DNA of 64,000 bases from Halorientalis salina (lineage in GTDB: Archaea; Halobacteriota; Halobacteria; Halobacteriales; Haloarculaceae), in contig NZ_SOSC01000001.1 of assembly GCF_005049285.1 (NCBI RefSeq), forward strand, positions 682,001-746,000. The letters are read 5' to 3'. The notes under the pieces were generated by a model. The model was not told the DNA's origin and did not search any database. It was given only the letters and a program-made list of their open reading frames with translations. Position numbers and translations under genes: made by a program. Positions within the stretch are counted from its first letter, which is position 1. Every line of letters begins with the position of its first letter. Positions 8,081 through 17,171 of the stretch are shown piece by piece.

Positions 8081-8386
8081 ATGGCGGTCCCGGCCGAGTA
8101 CTACCTCGTCCTGTCGGCGGGGCTGTTCTGTGTCGGCCTGTTCGGTATCCTGACCCGACGGAACGCGCTGATCTTCCTGATGTCCGTCGAGTTGATGCTG
8201 AACGCAGCGAACATCAATCTCGTCGCGTTCTCGTTCCAGTGGGGCAACCTCACGGGACAGGTCTTTTCCCTGTTCACGATGGCGCTGGCGGCCGCCGAGG
8301 TGGCGGTCGGTATCGGCATCATTCTGGTGCTCTACCGGAACTTCGAGGACCTCGACGTAACCAAAGCGACGACGATGAGGTGGTAA
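8081..8386 (+). CDS. nuoK: Complex I subunit K
   Basis: NuoK is the small antiporter-like subunit (101 residues, three helices). The helix FLMSVELMLNAANINLVAF contains the conserved Glu of the proton channel, and AAEVAVGIGIILVLYRN carries the second buried Glu. The ATG at 8081 is preceded by GGAGGT at 8065-8070. The GTG at 8069 would overlap nuoJ2 and adds nothing conserved. nuoL starts one base after the stop codon. Confidence 0.96.
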   Translation: MAVPAEYYLVLSAGLFCVGLFGILTRRNALIFLMSVELMLNAANINLVAFSFQWGNLTGQVFSLFTMALAAAEVAVGIGIILVLYRNFEDLDVTKATTMRW

Positions 8387-8387
8387 G

Positions 8388-10493
8388 ATGGCAGGAGAAA
8401 CATTCACAGCTTACGCGTTGGTACCCGCGATCGCGGCGCTCCCGTTCGCCGCCTTCCTGGTCTCGCTGCTGTTCGGGCGCTACATGCCCAAGGGCGGCGC
8501 ACTGGCCGGCATCTTCGCGATGGGCGGCTCGCTCGCGATCTCGATCGCAACGTTGTTGACCGTCGCCGGGATCCTCCCCGGCGATCCCGCGTATCACGAG
8601 ACGATCTGGCAGTTCGCGACCGGCATCGACACGTTCGACCTGCATCTGGGCGTGTACATCGATCCGCTGTCGGCCCTGATGCTCGTCATCGTCTCGCTGA
8701 TATCCTTCCTCGTGTTCGTGTTCTCGCTTGGGTACATGAACGACGAAGGCGAGACGGGCCTGGCCCGGTACTACGCCTCGCTGTCGCTGTTTAGCTTCAG
8801 CATGCTCGCGTTCGTCTTCGCGGACAACATCCTGATGGCGTTCATGTTCTTCGAGCTGGTGGGCCTGTGTTCGTTCCTGCTCATCGGCTTCTGGTTCCGC
8901 GAGGACGCGCCGCCAAGCGCCGCGAAGAAGGCGTTCCTGGTCACCCGCTTCGGTGACTTCTTCTTCCTCATCGGCGTCGTCGGCATCTTCGCGACCTTCG
9001 GCACGGGCCTGTTCGCCAACGTCACGCGGGACGGCTCGACGGTCCAGAGTTTCCCGGCCCTCGCCGAACAGATGATGAACGGCCAGACGCCGGCGATGGC
9101 GAGCGACATGCTCGACATCGTCGGGATGAGCCCGCAGGCCTGGATCACGGTCCTCGGGCTGCTCGTGCTGGGCGGCGTGGTCGGCAAGTCCGCGCAGTTC
9201 CCGCTGCACACCTGGCTGCCCGACGCGATGGAGGGTCCGACGCCCGTCTCCGCGCTCATTCACGCGGCGACGATGGTCGCGGCCGGGGTCTACCTCGTCG
9301 CGCGCATGTACGGGTTCTACGCGCTCTCCCCGACGGCACTCGCGATCATCGCGCTGACGGGTGGGTTCACCGCCCTCTTCGCGGCGTCGATGGGCGTCGT
9401 CAAACAGGAGATCAAGCAGGTGCTGGCGTACTCGACCATCTCCCAGTACGGGTACATCATGCTCGCACTGGGGTCGGGCGGCTACGTCGCCGGCGTCTTC
9501 CACCTGACGACCCACGCCGTGTTCAAGGCGCTCCTGTTCCTGGGCGCGGGGTCGGTCATCATCGCGATGCACCACAACGAGAACATGTGGGACATGGGCG
9601 GTCTCAAGGACAAGATGCCCGTGACCTACTACGCGTTCCTCTCGGGGTCGCTCGCGCTCGCGGGCATCGTCCCGTTCTCGGGCTTCTGGTCGAAGGACGA
9701 AGTGCTGTTCGAGGCGCTCATCCACGGCGCGGGCGGGAACCCGCTGTTCCTGGTCGCGTGGGCGATGGGCCTGCTGGCCGTGTTCTTCACGGGCTTCTAC
9801 ACCTTCCGGATGGTGCTGCTCACGTTCCACGGTGAGCCACGGACCGAGACCGCAGAAGACCCACACGGCGTCCGCTGGAACGTCAAGTTCCCGCTCGCGG
9901 TGCTCGGGATCCTGGCAGCGACGGTCGGCTTCATCAACATGGCGCCGATCGCGAAACTCACGAACCTGCACATCGACTTCCTGCACACGTGGCTGGGCGG
10001 CTCGGAACTCGTCGCCGAGGAGTTCGGCACGGGACTGCACCACTACGAGGTCCTGCTCGAAGAGGTCGCAGGAGTCTCGGCCGCCTACCCGATCGGCGGG
10101 GAGGTCACGACGATGCTGGCCTCGGCGGCGGTGTCGCTCGGACTGGCGCTGGCCGGCGCGGGGCTGGCCTGGTCGCTGTACAGCGGCCCGGAGCCGGTCG
10201 AGCATACGAACAAGCTGGGCGGTGTCAAGACGCTACTCATGCACAACTACTACCAGGACGAGTACCAGGTCTGGCTGGCACGTGACGTGACGCTACCCCT
10301 GTCGCGCGCGGCCGACCGGTTCGACCAGGGCATCATCGACGGCATCGTCAACGGCGTCAGCAGCGTGAGCCTGCTCTCGGGCGACCGCGTGCGCCGCATC
10401 CAGACCGGTGTCGTCAGCAACTACGCCGCGCTCCTGACGCTGGGACTGACCATCCTCTTGGTCGTCTTCGGCCTCGTCGGGGGGTGGTTCTGA
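8388..10493 (+). CDS. nuoL: Complex I proton-pumping subunit L
   Basis: This is the distal antiporter-like subunit, with 701 residues and about 16 membrane segments. Family marks include VYIDPLSALMLVIVSLISFLV, FFELVGLCSFLLIGFW (buried Glu), QFPLHTWLPDAMEGPTPVSALIHAATMVAAGVYLVAR (the Lys/His channel helix pattern) and the C-terminal extension that forms the lateral helix in complex I. The stop overlaps the nuoM start (TGATG). Confidence 0.97.
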   Translation: MAGETFTAYALVPAIAALPFAAFLVSLLFGRYMPKGGALAGIFAMGGSLAISIATLLTVAGILPGDPAYHETIWQFATGIDTFDLHLGVYIDPLSALMLVIVSLISFLVFVFSLGYMNDEGETGLARYYASLSLFSFSMLAFVFADNILMAFMFFELVGLCSFLLIGFWFREDAPPSAAKKAFLVTRFGDFFFLIGVVGIFATFGTGLFANVTRDGSTVQSFPALAEQMMNGQTPAMASDMLDIVGMSPQAWITVLGLLVLGGVVGKSAQFPLHTWLPDAMEGPTPVSALIHAATMVAAGVYLVARMYGFYALSPTALAIIALTGGFTALFAASMGVVKQEIKQVLAYSTISQYGYIMLALGSGGYVAGVFHLTTHAVFKALLFLGAGSVIIAMHHNENMWDMGGLKDKMPVTYYAFLSGSLALAGIVPFSGFWSKDEVLFEALIHGAGGNPLFLVAWAMGLLAVFFTGFYTFRMVLLTFHGEPRTETAEDPHGVRWNVKFPLAVLGILAATVGFINMAPIAKLTNLHIDFLHTWLGGSELVAEEFGTGLHHYEVLLEEVAGVSAAYPIGGEVTTMLASAAVSLGLALAGAGLAWSLYSGPEPVEHTNKLGGVKTLLMHNYYQDEYQVWLARDVTLPLSRAADRFDQGIIDGIVNGVSSVSLLSGDRVRRIQTGVVSNYAALLTLGLTILLVVFGLVGGWF

Positions 10494-12034
10494 TGCTCGT
10501 CGAACTCCTCATCGTCACCGCGCTGCTCTCTTCGGTCCTCGTCATGCTGGCGCCCGACGAGTACGCCGGGCAGTTCGCGGCCGCGCTGAGCCTCGTGCCC
10601 GTCGCTGCGAGCCTCTGGATGTACAGCGTCTTCGACGGCTCGGGCAACGCGTTGCTCGCGGGCAGCCAACCTGCCTTCGAGACCGTCGCCGAGTGGATCA
10701 CGCTCGGGGCCTACACCATCAACTGGCACGTCGGTCTCGACGGCGTGAGCATGCCGCTGATCGTGCTGACGACGGTGCTGACCACGCTCGCGATCATCAG
10801 CGCGTGGACGCCCATCGACGAGCGCCAGTCCCAGTTCTACGGACTGGTCCTGTTCATGGAAGCGGCTCTCATCGGCGTCTTCGCCGCGCTGGACTTCTTC
10901 CTCTGGTTCGTCTTCTGGGAGGCCGTGCTGGTCCCGATGTATCTGCTCATCGGCGTCTGGGGCGGGCCGCGCCGGAAGTACGCCGCCATCAAGTTCTTCG
11001 TCTACACGAACGTGGCGAGCCTGGTGATGTTCGTCGGCTTCTTCGCACTGGTCTTCGGACTGGGCGACTCCATCTCGTCGCTCGGCCTGCCGGCCATCGC
11101 ACAGGCGCTCAACGCGGGTGAACTCGGCTCGCTGGCCGGCATCGACCCGCCGATGTTGAAACTGCTCGCCTTCATCGCCATGTTCGGCGGGTTCGCGGTG
11201 AAGGTTCCAGTCGTCCCCTTCCACACCTGGCTGCCCGACGCACACGTCGAGGCACCGACCCCAGTGTCGGTGCTCCTGGCGGGCGTCCTGCTGAAGATGG
11301 GGACCTACGCACTGCTGCGATTCAACTTCACGATGCTCGCGGACGTGGCGCGGGCGAACGCCGAGATCATCGCCATCTTCGCGGTCGTGAGCATCATCTA
11401 CGGGGCGCTGCTGGCGCTGGCCCAGCAGGACCTCAAACGGATCGTCGCGTATTCGTCCATCTCCTCGATGGGCTACGTCATCCTCGGCCTGGTCGCCTTC
11501 ACGCCGCACGGTCTCGGCGGGGCGACCTTCCAGATGATCAGCCACGGGCTGATCTCGGGGCTGATGTTCATGGCGGTCGGCGTCATCTACAACGAGACGC
11601 ACACGCGCATGATCGGCGACATGTCGGGCATGGCAGACCGGATGCCCGTCACCGCGGGCGTGTTCGTCGCCGCGGCCTTCGGCTACATGGGACTGCCGCT
11701 CATGTCAGGGTTCGCCGCAGAGGTGCTCGTCTTCCTCGGCTCGTTCCAGTCCGAGGTCATCCAGGCCGCGCCGCTGTTCACGTCCATCGCGATGTTCGGG
11801 ATCGTCATCGTCGCCGGCTACCTGCTGCGGGCGATGCAGAAGACGCTGTTCGGTCCCTTCCGGCTCGAAACCGACTACGAGATCGGGCGCGCGCCGTTCC
11901 AGGACATCGCGCCGCTGATCGTCCTGTTGCTGCTGGTCATCGCGCTCGGCGTCGCGCCGGACCTGTTCTACAAGATGATCCAGGACTCGATCGCGCCGAT
12001 GGTCGAACTCGGCGAACTGGGAGGTGGTGCATAG
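10493..12034 (+). CDS. nuoM: Complex I proton-pumping subunit M
   Basis: NuoM is an antiporter-like membrane subunit of 513 residues with about 14 helices. It shows FFLWFVFWEAVLVPMYLLIGVWGGPRRKYAAIKFF (buried Glu) and VPFHTWLPDAHVEAPTPVSVLLAGVLLKMGTYALLRFN, both standard for the family. I chose the ATG at 10493, which overlaps the nuoL stop. A GTG nine bases earlier would lie inside nuoL. nuoN begins directly after the TAG. Confidence 0.97.
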   Translation: MLVELLIVTALLSSVLVMLAPDEYAGQFAAALSLVPVAASLWMYSVFDGSGNALLAGSQPAFETVAEWITLGAYTINWHVGLDGVSMPLIVLTTVLTTLAIISAWTPIDERQSQFYGLVLFMEAALIGVFAALDFFLWFVFWEAVLVPMYLLIGVWGGPRRKYAAIKFFVYTNVASLVMFVGFFALVFGLGDSISSLGLPAIAQALNAGELGSLAGIDPPMLKLLAFIAMFGGFAVKVPVVPFHTWLPDAHVEAPTPVSVLLAGVLLKMGTYALLRFNFTMLADVARANAEIIAIFAVVSIIYGALLALAQQDLKRIVAYSSISSMGYVILGLVAFTPHGLGGATFQMISHGLISGLMFMAVGVIYNETHTRMIGDMSGMADRMPVTAGVFVAAAFGYMGLPLMSGFAAEVLVFLGSFQSEVIQAAPLFTSIAMFGIVIVAGYLLRAMQKTLFGPFRLETDYEIGRAPFQDIAPLIVLLLLVIALGVAPDLFYKMIQDSIAPMVELGELGGGA

Positions 12035-13552
12035 ATGATCCCGCTGCAATCCGCTGACGTGCTCCCGCAGTGGACGGCGCTCGCGCCGGCGCTCGCGCTG
12101 GCGACGACCGCGCTCGTCCTGTTCGTCATCGACTCGATCGATCCAGATTCCATGGACTCGGGGCTGCTGGCGGGCGTCTCGACGATCGGCGCGCTGGCGT
12201 CGGCCGGGATCAGCGGCTGGTTCCTCGTCGCCGGGACCGGGATGAGCCGGACCGGCGGCGCGATCGAACTGTTCGGCGGCCAGCTCGTCGTCGACGGGAT
12301 GGCCCTGTTCTTCATGTTCGTGTTCGCGAGCGTGCTCGCGCTCGTGACCGTCGCGAGCTACGACTACCTGGAGGGCCAGCCCCACCAGGCCGAGTACTAC
12401 TCGCTGATGTTGCTGGCGACGACCGGCATGGCGCTGATGGCCTCGGCCAACAGCCTGGCGACGGCGTTCGTGAGCCTCGAACTCGCGAGCCTGCCGTCCT
12501 TTGCCCTCGTCGCGTTCCTGAAGAACAACCGGGGCAGCGTCGAGGCGGGCCTGAAGTACTTCCTCATCGGCGCGCTGTCCTCGTCGGTGTTCGTCTACGG
12601 GATCAGCCTGGTGTACGCCGCAACCGGACGACTCCAGCTGGCTGCCATCGCTGACGTCATCGCGAGCGGCGAAGCGCTCGACCCCGGCGTGCTGGGCGTC
12701 GGGATCCTGATGATCGTGGGCGGGGTCGCCTACAAGACCGCCTCCGTCCCGTTCCACTTCTGGGCACCGGAGGCCTACGAGGGCGCGCCCGCGCCCGTCT
12801 CCGGGTTCCTCTCGTCGGCCTCGAAGGCCGCCGGGTTCGTGCTGGCGTTCCGCATCTTCACCGTCGCGTTCCCGCTGGACGTGATCACCGGCGTCGCCGT
12901 CGACTGGGGCGTCGCCTTCACGGCGCTGGCAGTCCTGACCATGACGCTCGGGAACTTCGCGGCTGCGACCCAGGACACGGTCAAGCGGATGCTGGCGTAC
13001 TCCTCGATCGGACACGCCGGCTACGCACTGATCGGGCTGGCCGTCCTCTCGGGGGCGGCCGACCAGAGCTTCGCGCTCGGGGCGAGCATGATGCACCTGC
13101 TCGTCTACGGCTTCATGAACACCGGCGCGTTCCTGTTCGTCGCGCTCGCGGAGTACTGGGGCGTTGGGCGCACCTTCGAGGACTACAACGGCCTCGCGAC
13201 CCAGGCACCGATCGCCTGTACCGCGATGACCGTCTTCCTCTTTAGCCTCGCGGGGCTGCCGATCGGTGGCGGCTTCTGGTCGAAGTACTTCCTGCTGGTC
13301 GCGGCCACGGGCGCGAGTGCGTGGCTGCTGGCGGCCGCGCTCATCGTCAACAGTGCGCTGTCGCTGTTCTACTACTCGCGGGTCGTCAAGGCGATGTGGA
13401 TCGAAGAGCCCGACGGGAGCTTCGAGGTCTCCTCGTACCCTACGGGGCTGTACGCGGCAGTCATCACCGCCGGCGTGATGACGTTCCTGCTGCTGGTCGG
13501 GTTCGGTCCGGTCTCCGCGACGGCGACCGACGCCGCCGCGATGCTGTTCTGA
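12035..13552 (+). CDS. nuoN: Complex I proton-pumping subunit N
   Basis: This is the third antiporter-like subunit, 505 residues with about 14 helices. Typical blocks are FVSLELASLPSFALVAF (buried Glu), VPFHFWAPEAYEGAPAPVSGFLSSASKAAGF and RMLAYSSIGHAGYALIGLA. It is the last gene of the cluster and abuts the nuoM stop. No nuoE, nuoF or nuoG is present nearby. Haloarchaeal complex I is known to lack the NADH-oxidising module, so the electron donor is probably not NADH directly. Confidence 0.97.
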   Translation: MIPLQSADVLPQWTALAPALALATTALVLFVIDSIDPDSMDSGLLAGVSTIGALASAGISGWFLVAGTGMSRTGGAIELFGGQLVVDGMALFFMFVFASVLALVTVASYDYLEGQPHQAEYYSLMLLATTGMALMASANSLATAFVSLELASLPSFALVAFLKNNRGSVEAGLKYFLIGALSSSVFVYGISLVYAATGRLQLAAIADVIASGEALDPGVLGVGILMIVGGVAYKTASVPFHFWAPEAYEGAPAPVSGFLSSASKAAGFVLAFRIFTVAFPLDVITGVAVDWGVAFTALAVLTMTLGNFAAATQDTVKRMLAYSSIGHAGYALIGLAVLSGAADQSFALGASMMHLLVYGFMNTGAFLFVALAEYWGVGRTFEDYNGLATQAPIACTAMTVFLFSLAGLPIGGGFWSKYFLLVAATGASAWLLAAALIVNSALSLFYYSRVVKAMWIEEPDGSFEVSSYPTGLYAAVITAGVMTFLLLVGFGPVSATATDAAAMLF

Positions 13553-13696
13553 CACGCCGGAGTTCGTTTTCCCGCGGTACCCACTGCGAGTCACGACCAC
13601 TGTCATCGCCACGGCGTGCGCGTCTCGCGGACCGGCGTCTCGCTTTCAAGAATCGTACTACGGGATATTTGTCGCCGAGGGAACGCCTATCTACAT

Positions 13697-14791
13697 ATGA
13701 GCGACCGAAAACCAGTCGCAGATGGTATCGTCACGCGGCGTCGACTGCTGCGTGCAAGCGCGGCCGCGACCGTCCTCGGCGTCGCCGGCTGTTCACAGCA
13801 GGGCGAGACCACGTCGACACCCAGTACGGATACGACCGAGCCAGCGACCGATACGGCAGACCAGACCACACAGGAACCGGCGGCCGATCTCTCCGAGCCG
13901 GTCGAGCCGGTGCCCGAGGAATCACGGTGTGCCGTATGTAACATGTACGCTGCCGACTACGCCGAGTGGAACGCACAGGCGACCCACGAGAACGGCGATC
14001 GCAAGTACTTCTGCTCGCCCGGCTGTCTCACGGCGTACCACGCGACCCCGGGCCACTTCGACGACGCTCACGAGGGGGCAAAGCCGGCTTACGCGTGGGC
14101 CCGGGACTACGACAGCCGCGAGTACGTCGACGCAACGAGCGCCGCGTTCGTCCTGGAAGAGACGGCAGCACACATCGACGCTCCGATGGGTGAGAACCCG
14201 GTGCCGTTCGAGTCGGAGCAGGCGGCACAGGGCTACGTCGACCAGTACGAGTCGTTGACCAGGGAAGACGTGGTGGGCCTTTCGGCGTTCGACGTGGCCC
14301 TGGCGCGTCGCTTCCGTGCGGATTCCCTCCCCGAAACCGATCAAAAAGACGTTCTCCAGCCGGTATCGGTTCCGTCGGACGCGGAGTGTACGGTCTGTAA
14401 CATGCTGCCCGCGAACTCTCCCGCGTGGAACGCACAGGCCAGCCACGAGGACGGCGAGCGGGCACACTTCTGTTCGCCCGGCTGTCTGGTGGCCTACTAC
14501 GCCGACCCCGGACACTTCATCGACGGTCGCGAACAATCCGACATCGTCGGCGTGTGGACCCACGGTCCCGAGCGCGAGGAGTTGCTGGACGCCACGATGG
14601 CGTCGTTCGTCCTCGATACGAACGCCGAGCGGACGGGCGGCCCGATGATGGGGAACCCACTGGCCTACGCCGACGAGACCGATGCAGCGTCGTACGTCGA
14701 TGAGTACGACGATCTCGGTTCCGAGGACGTCGTCCGGTTACAGGAGATCACTCGCGAAGACGCGGCCTCGTACCGCGGTAGTTTCCTCTAA
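13697..14791 (+). CDS. Tat-exported lipoprotein with two NosL-like copper domains
   Basis: This 364-residue protein starts with a twin-arginine lipoprotein signal (TRRRLLRA, then VAGC at residue 32) and a Thr-rich linker. Two homologous halves follow. Each has a C-x2-C-N-M motif (CAVCNMYAADYAEWNAQ; CTVCNMLPANSPAWNAQ), FCSPGCL and Y-A/H-x-PGHF, which matches the NosL copper-protein family in duplicate. NosL delivers copper during nitrous-oxide reductase assembly; here it may serve any extracellular CuA-type enzyme. A start at 13616 was rejected because it adds an arginine-rich, unrelated stretch before the Tat signal. Confidence 0.85.
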   Translation: MSDRKPVADGIVTRRRLLRASAAATVLGVAGCSQQGETTSTPSTDTTEPATDTADQTTQEPAADLSEPVEPVPEESRCAVCNMYAADYAEWNAQATHENGDRKYFCSPGCLTAYHATPGHFDDAHEGAKPAYAWARDYDSREYVDATSAAFVLEETAAHIDAPMGENPVPFESEQAAQGYVDQYESLTREDVVGLSAFDVALARRFRADSLPETDQKDVLQPVSVPSDAECTVCNMLPANSPAWNAQASHEDGERAHFCSPGCLVAYYADPGHFIDGREQSDIVGVWTHGPEREELLDATMASFVLDTNAERTGGPMMGNPLAYADETDAASYVDEYDDLGSEDVVRLQEITREDAASYRGSFL

Positions 14792-14844
14792 CTGCACGGC
14801 TGCGCTTCTCGCCGTCCCGTTTGGACTGTCGTCACCGAGTCCCG

Positions 14845-15525
14845 TCAGGCCGCGTTCCGAATCTCCTCTAGATCCCCAAGCAACGCTTTCGACTTCGGGT
14901 CGTCGCCGGAGTACGCGCGCTCGACGACGCCGTGCCGGTTCGCCAACAGTACAAGCCCGAGGTGGTTGAACATGTACTCGCTCTCTCCGGTCGCTTTCGT
15001 CCGCTCGAAGGTGACGCCGAACGTATCCTGAACCACGTCCGTGGCCCGATCACGGCCCTCGGGGCGGAGGAAATACCAGTTGTCAGCGTCCGTCTCGACG
15101 CGCATCGTGTCGGCGTACTCTCGGAGCCGCTGGGCGTCGTCGCGCTGTGGATCGAACGTGACCGCCAGGAACACGACGTCGTCGGCGTATCCGTCCTGGC
15201 TGGCGGTCGCCTGGACGCGCTTGAGCGAGGAGACGAGCACCGGACAGACCGTGTTACAGTGGCTATAGAAAAACGTCATGATCACGTTCCGGTTCCCGAA
15301 CTCGGTCGTCGTGACCTGGCGGTCGGCCAGTGGCGCGTCGAGCGTCGCTTCGGGGAGGTCCTGCCCGTACGCCGGGTACGGGAGGTCGGCACTCTCGACC
15401 TGTCGGCCCTCCGGCTCGTCCAGATAAGTCCGGCCGTCGTCGTCGCCGAGAACCGAGTCGATACAGCCGGCGGTGCCGACGAGGCCTGCCGTCGCGGCCG
15501 TACTGAGATAGGTGCGTCGGTGCAT
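14845..15525 (-). CDS. Sco1/SenC-type copper chaperone or thioredoxin-like lipoprotein
   Basis: This 226-residue protein has a Tat-like lipoprotein start (MHRRTYLSTA, lipobox ending TAGC near residue 21). The thioredoxin-fold Sco motif is FFYSHCNTVCPV (C-x3-C), and the distal copper-ligand His lies in MFNHLGLVLL. Sco proteins load or reduce the CuA centre of cytochrome oxidase and sometimes N2OR. It is convergent with the double NosL gene and is followed, on its own strand, by the nosY-F-D genes upstream. No alternative function fits all three ligand residues as well. Confidence 0.9.
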   Translation of the reverse strand: MHRRTYLSTAATAGLVGTAGCIDSVLGDDDGRTYLDEPEGRQVESADLPYPAYGQDLPEATLDAPLADRQVTTTEFGNRNVIMTFFYSHCNTVCPVLVSSLKRVQATASQDGYADDVVFLAVTFDPQRDDAQRLREYADTMRVETDADNWYFLRPEGRDRATDVVQDTFGVTFERTKATGESEYMFNHLGLVLLANRHGVVERAYSGDDPKSKALLGDLEEIRNAA

Positions 15526-15585
15526 TCGAAGTCGGGTAAGGGCCTGCGCACCGAAAACCCCGTAGTACGCTTCTCGAAAACCGAC

Positions 15586-16416
15586 TTACCCGCGCCAGAT
15601 CGAGCGGGTGGCGACGGCGAATCCGGCGATCAGCCAGCCGAGCAACCCGACGACGCTCGCGAGCGGCGCGGCGGCCCGAATCGACCCCGCCGTGGCGACG
15701 TCGACGACGGTCTGTAACACCAGCCCGCGATACGCACCGCTGGGAGAGATGGCGAGCACCGTCAACACGCCGTCCGCGCCGAGATAGCCGGCACCGAGTG
15801 CTTCGATCAGACCGAGATCGACGGCCGCGGTGAGCACCAGCCAGAGCCCGACAAGCGTCGCCGCGGCACTGCGAGCCCCGCTCGCGACAGCCGAGACGGC
15901 GACGGCGACAGACAGTGCCGCCAGGCCGAACAGCGTCGTCGCCGACAGCAGACGGGCGAACAGCACAATCGAGTCGGCACCGTCGTGGGTGGCGACGAGC
16001 TGTGTCGTCGGGCCGCCAAGTGCCCACACGAGCGCCATCGTGGGGAACATGGCGACGGCGACGCCGAGGGCCAGGGCGAGCCCACGGCCGACGAGCACGC
16101 TCGCGACGACGGTGGCCCGCGACACCGGAAACGTCGAGAGAACAGCGAGTTCACCGCGCAGGCGGGCGTCGAGCAGCGCGCGGTAGCCCACGGTGAAGGC
16201 GAGCAGTGGCACGAGCAGTTCGAGCGCGGGCAGGAGGTCGACGGCCGCCGGGACGTACCCGCTCGCGGCAGCACCGCTGCCCCAGACCAGGCCGGCAAGC
16301 AGGACGGCCAGCGCGGCGACGAAGAGCCCGAACGCACGGGTGGTGAGGACCGTCGTCGTCTCGCGCCGGGCGAGCACGCTCACTCGCGCCAGCGGGTGTC
16401 GGGACACGGCACTCAC
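15586..16416 (-). CDS. nosY: NosY-type ABC transporter permease
   Basis: This 276-residue membrane protein has about six helices, starting SVLARRETTTVLTTRAFGLFVAALAVLLAGLVWG. A second conserved block, PLLAFTVGYRALLDARLRGELAVLSTFPVSRATVVASVLVGR, resembles ABC-2 permeases of the NosY type. I chose the GTG at 16416 because it overlaps the nosF stop (GTGTGA); a further GTG at 16407 is possible. The frame upstream of that point overlaps nosF and is not coding. With NosF it should form the membrane part of the NosDFY complex, which transfers energy for metal-centre maturation in N2O reductase. Confidence 0.88.
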   Translation of the reverse strand: MSAVSRHPLARVSVLARRETTTVLTTRAFGLFVAALAVLLAGLVWGSGAAASGYVPAAVDLLPALELLVPLLAFTVGYRALLDARLRGELAVLSTFPVSRATVVASVLVGRGLALALGVAVAMFPTMALVWALGGPTTQLVATHDGADSIVLFARLLSATTLFGLAALSVAVAVSAVASGARSAAATLVGLWLVLTAAVDLGLIEALGAGYLGADGVLTVLAISPSGAYRGLVLQTVVDVATAGSIRAAAPLASVVGLLGWLIAGFAVATRSIWRG

Positions 16417-17171
16417 ACCCCGTGACGGACGGTCGCGCCCGTCTCGTCGGCCACAGCCGTCTCGAACGCGTCGGACAACGACCGCACCTCCAGATCGGCC
16501 AGGATGGTCTCGGCCGGCCCGCGAGCCTGCACGCTGCCGCGGTCCAGTAAGACGACCCTGTCGGCCCCGGTGCCGACGGCGTCGAGGTCGTGCGAGGCGA
16601 CGAGCACGCCCCGGCCGTCGGCCGCGAGGTCGGACAACACGTCGAACACCCGGGCGGTCATCGCCGGGTCGAGACCGCTCGTCGGTTCGTCCAGAACGAG
16701 CACCGGCGGATCGCCGACGAGGGCGATAGCGACGCCGAGCAGCCGGCGCATCCCGCCGGAGAGCGTCTCGACTCGCTCGTCGGCCACCACGTCGAGCCCG
16801 ACCGTCGACAGGACCTCGTCGGGGTCGGTCCCGCCGTCGACGAGTGCGGCGTACGTTTCGACGGTCCCGTGAACGGAGAACCCGTCCCGTGGGCGAAGTG
16901 ACTGGGGGAGGTAGCCGACGGTTCTGGGGGCGTCGAGGTCGGTCACCGTCACTTTCCCGGCCTGTGTCGCCCGGACGCCGGCGACCAGCCCCAGCAGCGT
17001 CGACTTGCCGCTGCCGTTCGGGCCGACCAGTGCCGTCACCGCCTCGCAGGGGACAGACAGCGAGATGTCGTCGAGGACGCACATCCCGTCGTAGCCGTAC
17101 GTGAGGTCGGAGACTGTCACTACGGGCGTCGATTCCGCTGGGCTGGATCGAGAGTCGTCGGTCGTAGTCAT
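16413..17171 (-). CDS. nosF: NosF-type ABC transporter ATPase
   Basis: This 252-residue ATPase shows Walker A GPNGSGKST, the Q-loop in VGYLPQSL, signature LSGGMRR, Walker B VLVLDEPTSGLD and the switch His in VASHDLD. Order and overlaps (nosD, nosF, nosY on the minus strand, each joined by four-base overlaps) support assignment as the cytoplasmic ATPase of a NosDFY complex. Taken alone, the sequence could serve another ABC-2 exporter; the neighbour NosD decides the call. Confidence 0.92.
   Translation of the reverse strand: MTTTDDSRSSPAESTPVVTVSDLTYGYDGMCVLDDISLSVPCEAVTALVGPNGSGKSTLLGLVAGVRATQAGKVTVTDLDAPRTVGYLPQSLRPRDGFSVHGTVETYAALVDGGTDPDEVLSTVGLDVVADERVETLSGGMRRLLGVAIALVGDPPVLVLDEPTSGLDPAMTARVFDVLSDLAADGRGVLVASHDLDAVGTGADRVVLLDRGSVQARGPAETILADLEVRSLSDAFETAVADETGATVRHGV

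Noticed and set aside
8319-10205. 628-codon minus-strand frame opposite nuoL
   Set aside because: Its composition (Arg/Asp/Glu/Gln/His) is that of the complement of a hydrophobic gene; nuoL is certain on the other strand.
2234-13552. Complex I cluster seen as broken because nuoE, nuoF and nuoG are missing
   Set aside because: Haloarchaeal complex I is known to lack this module, so its absence is normal.
11705-13612. 635-codon minus-strand frame opposite nuoM/nuoN
   Set aside because: Same reason as for the nuoL antisense frame; no domain is recognisable.
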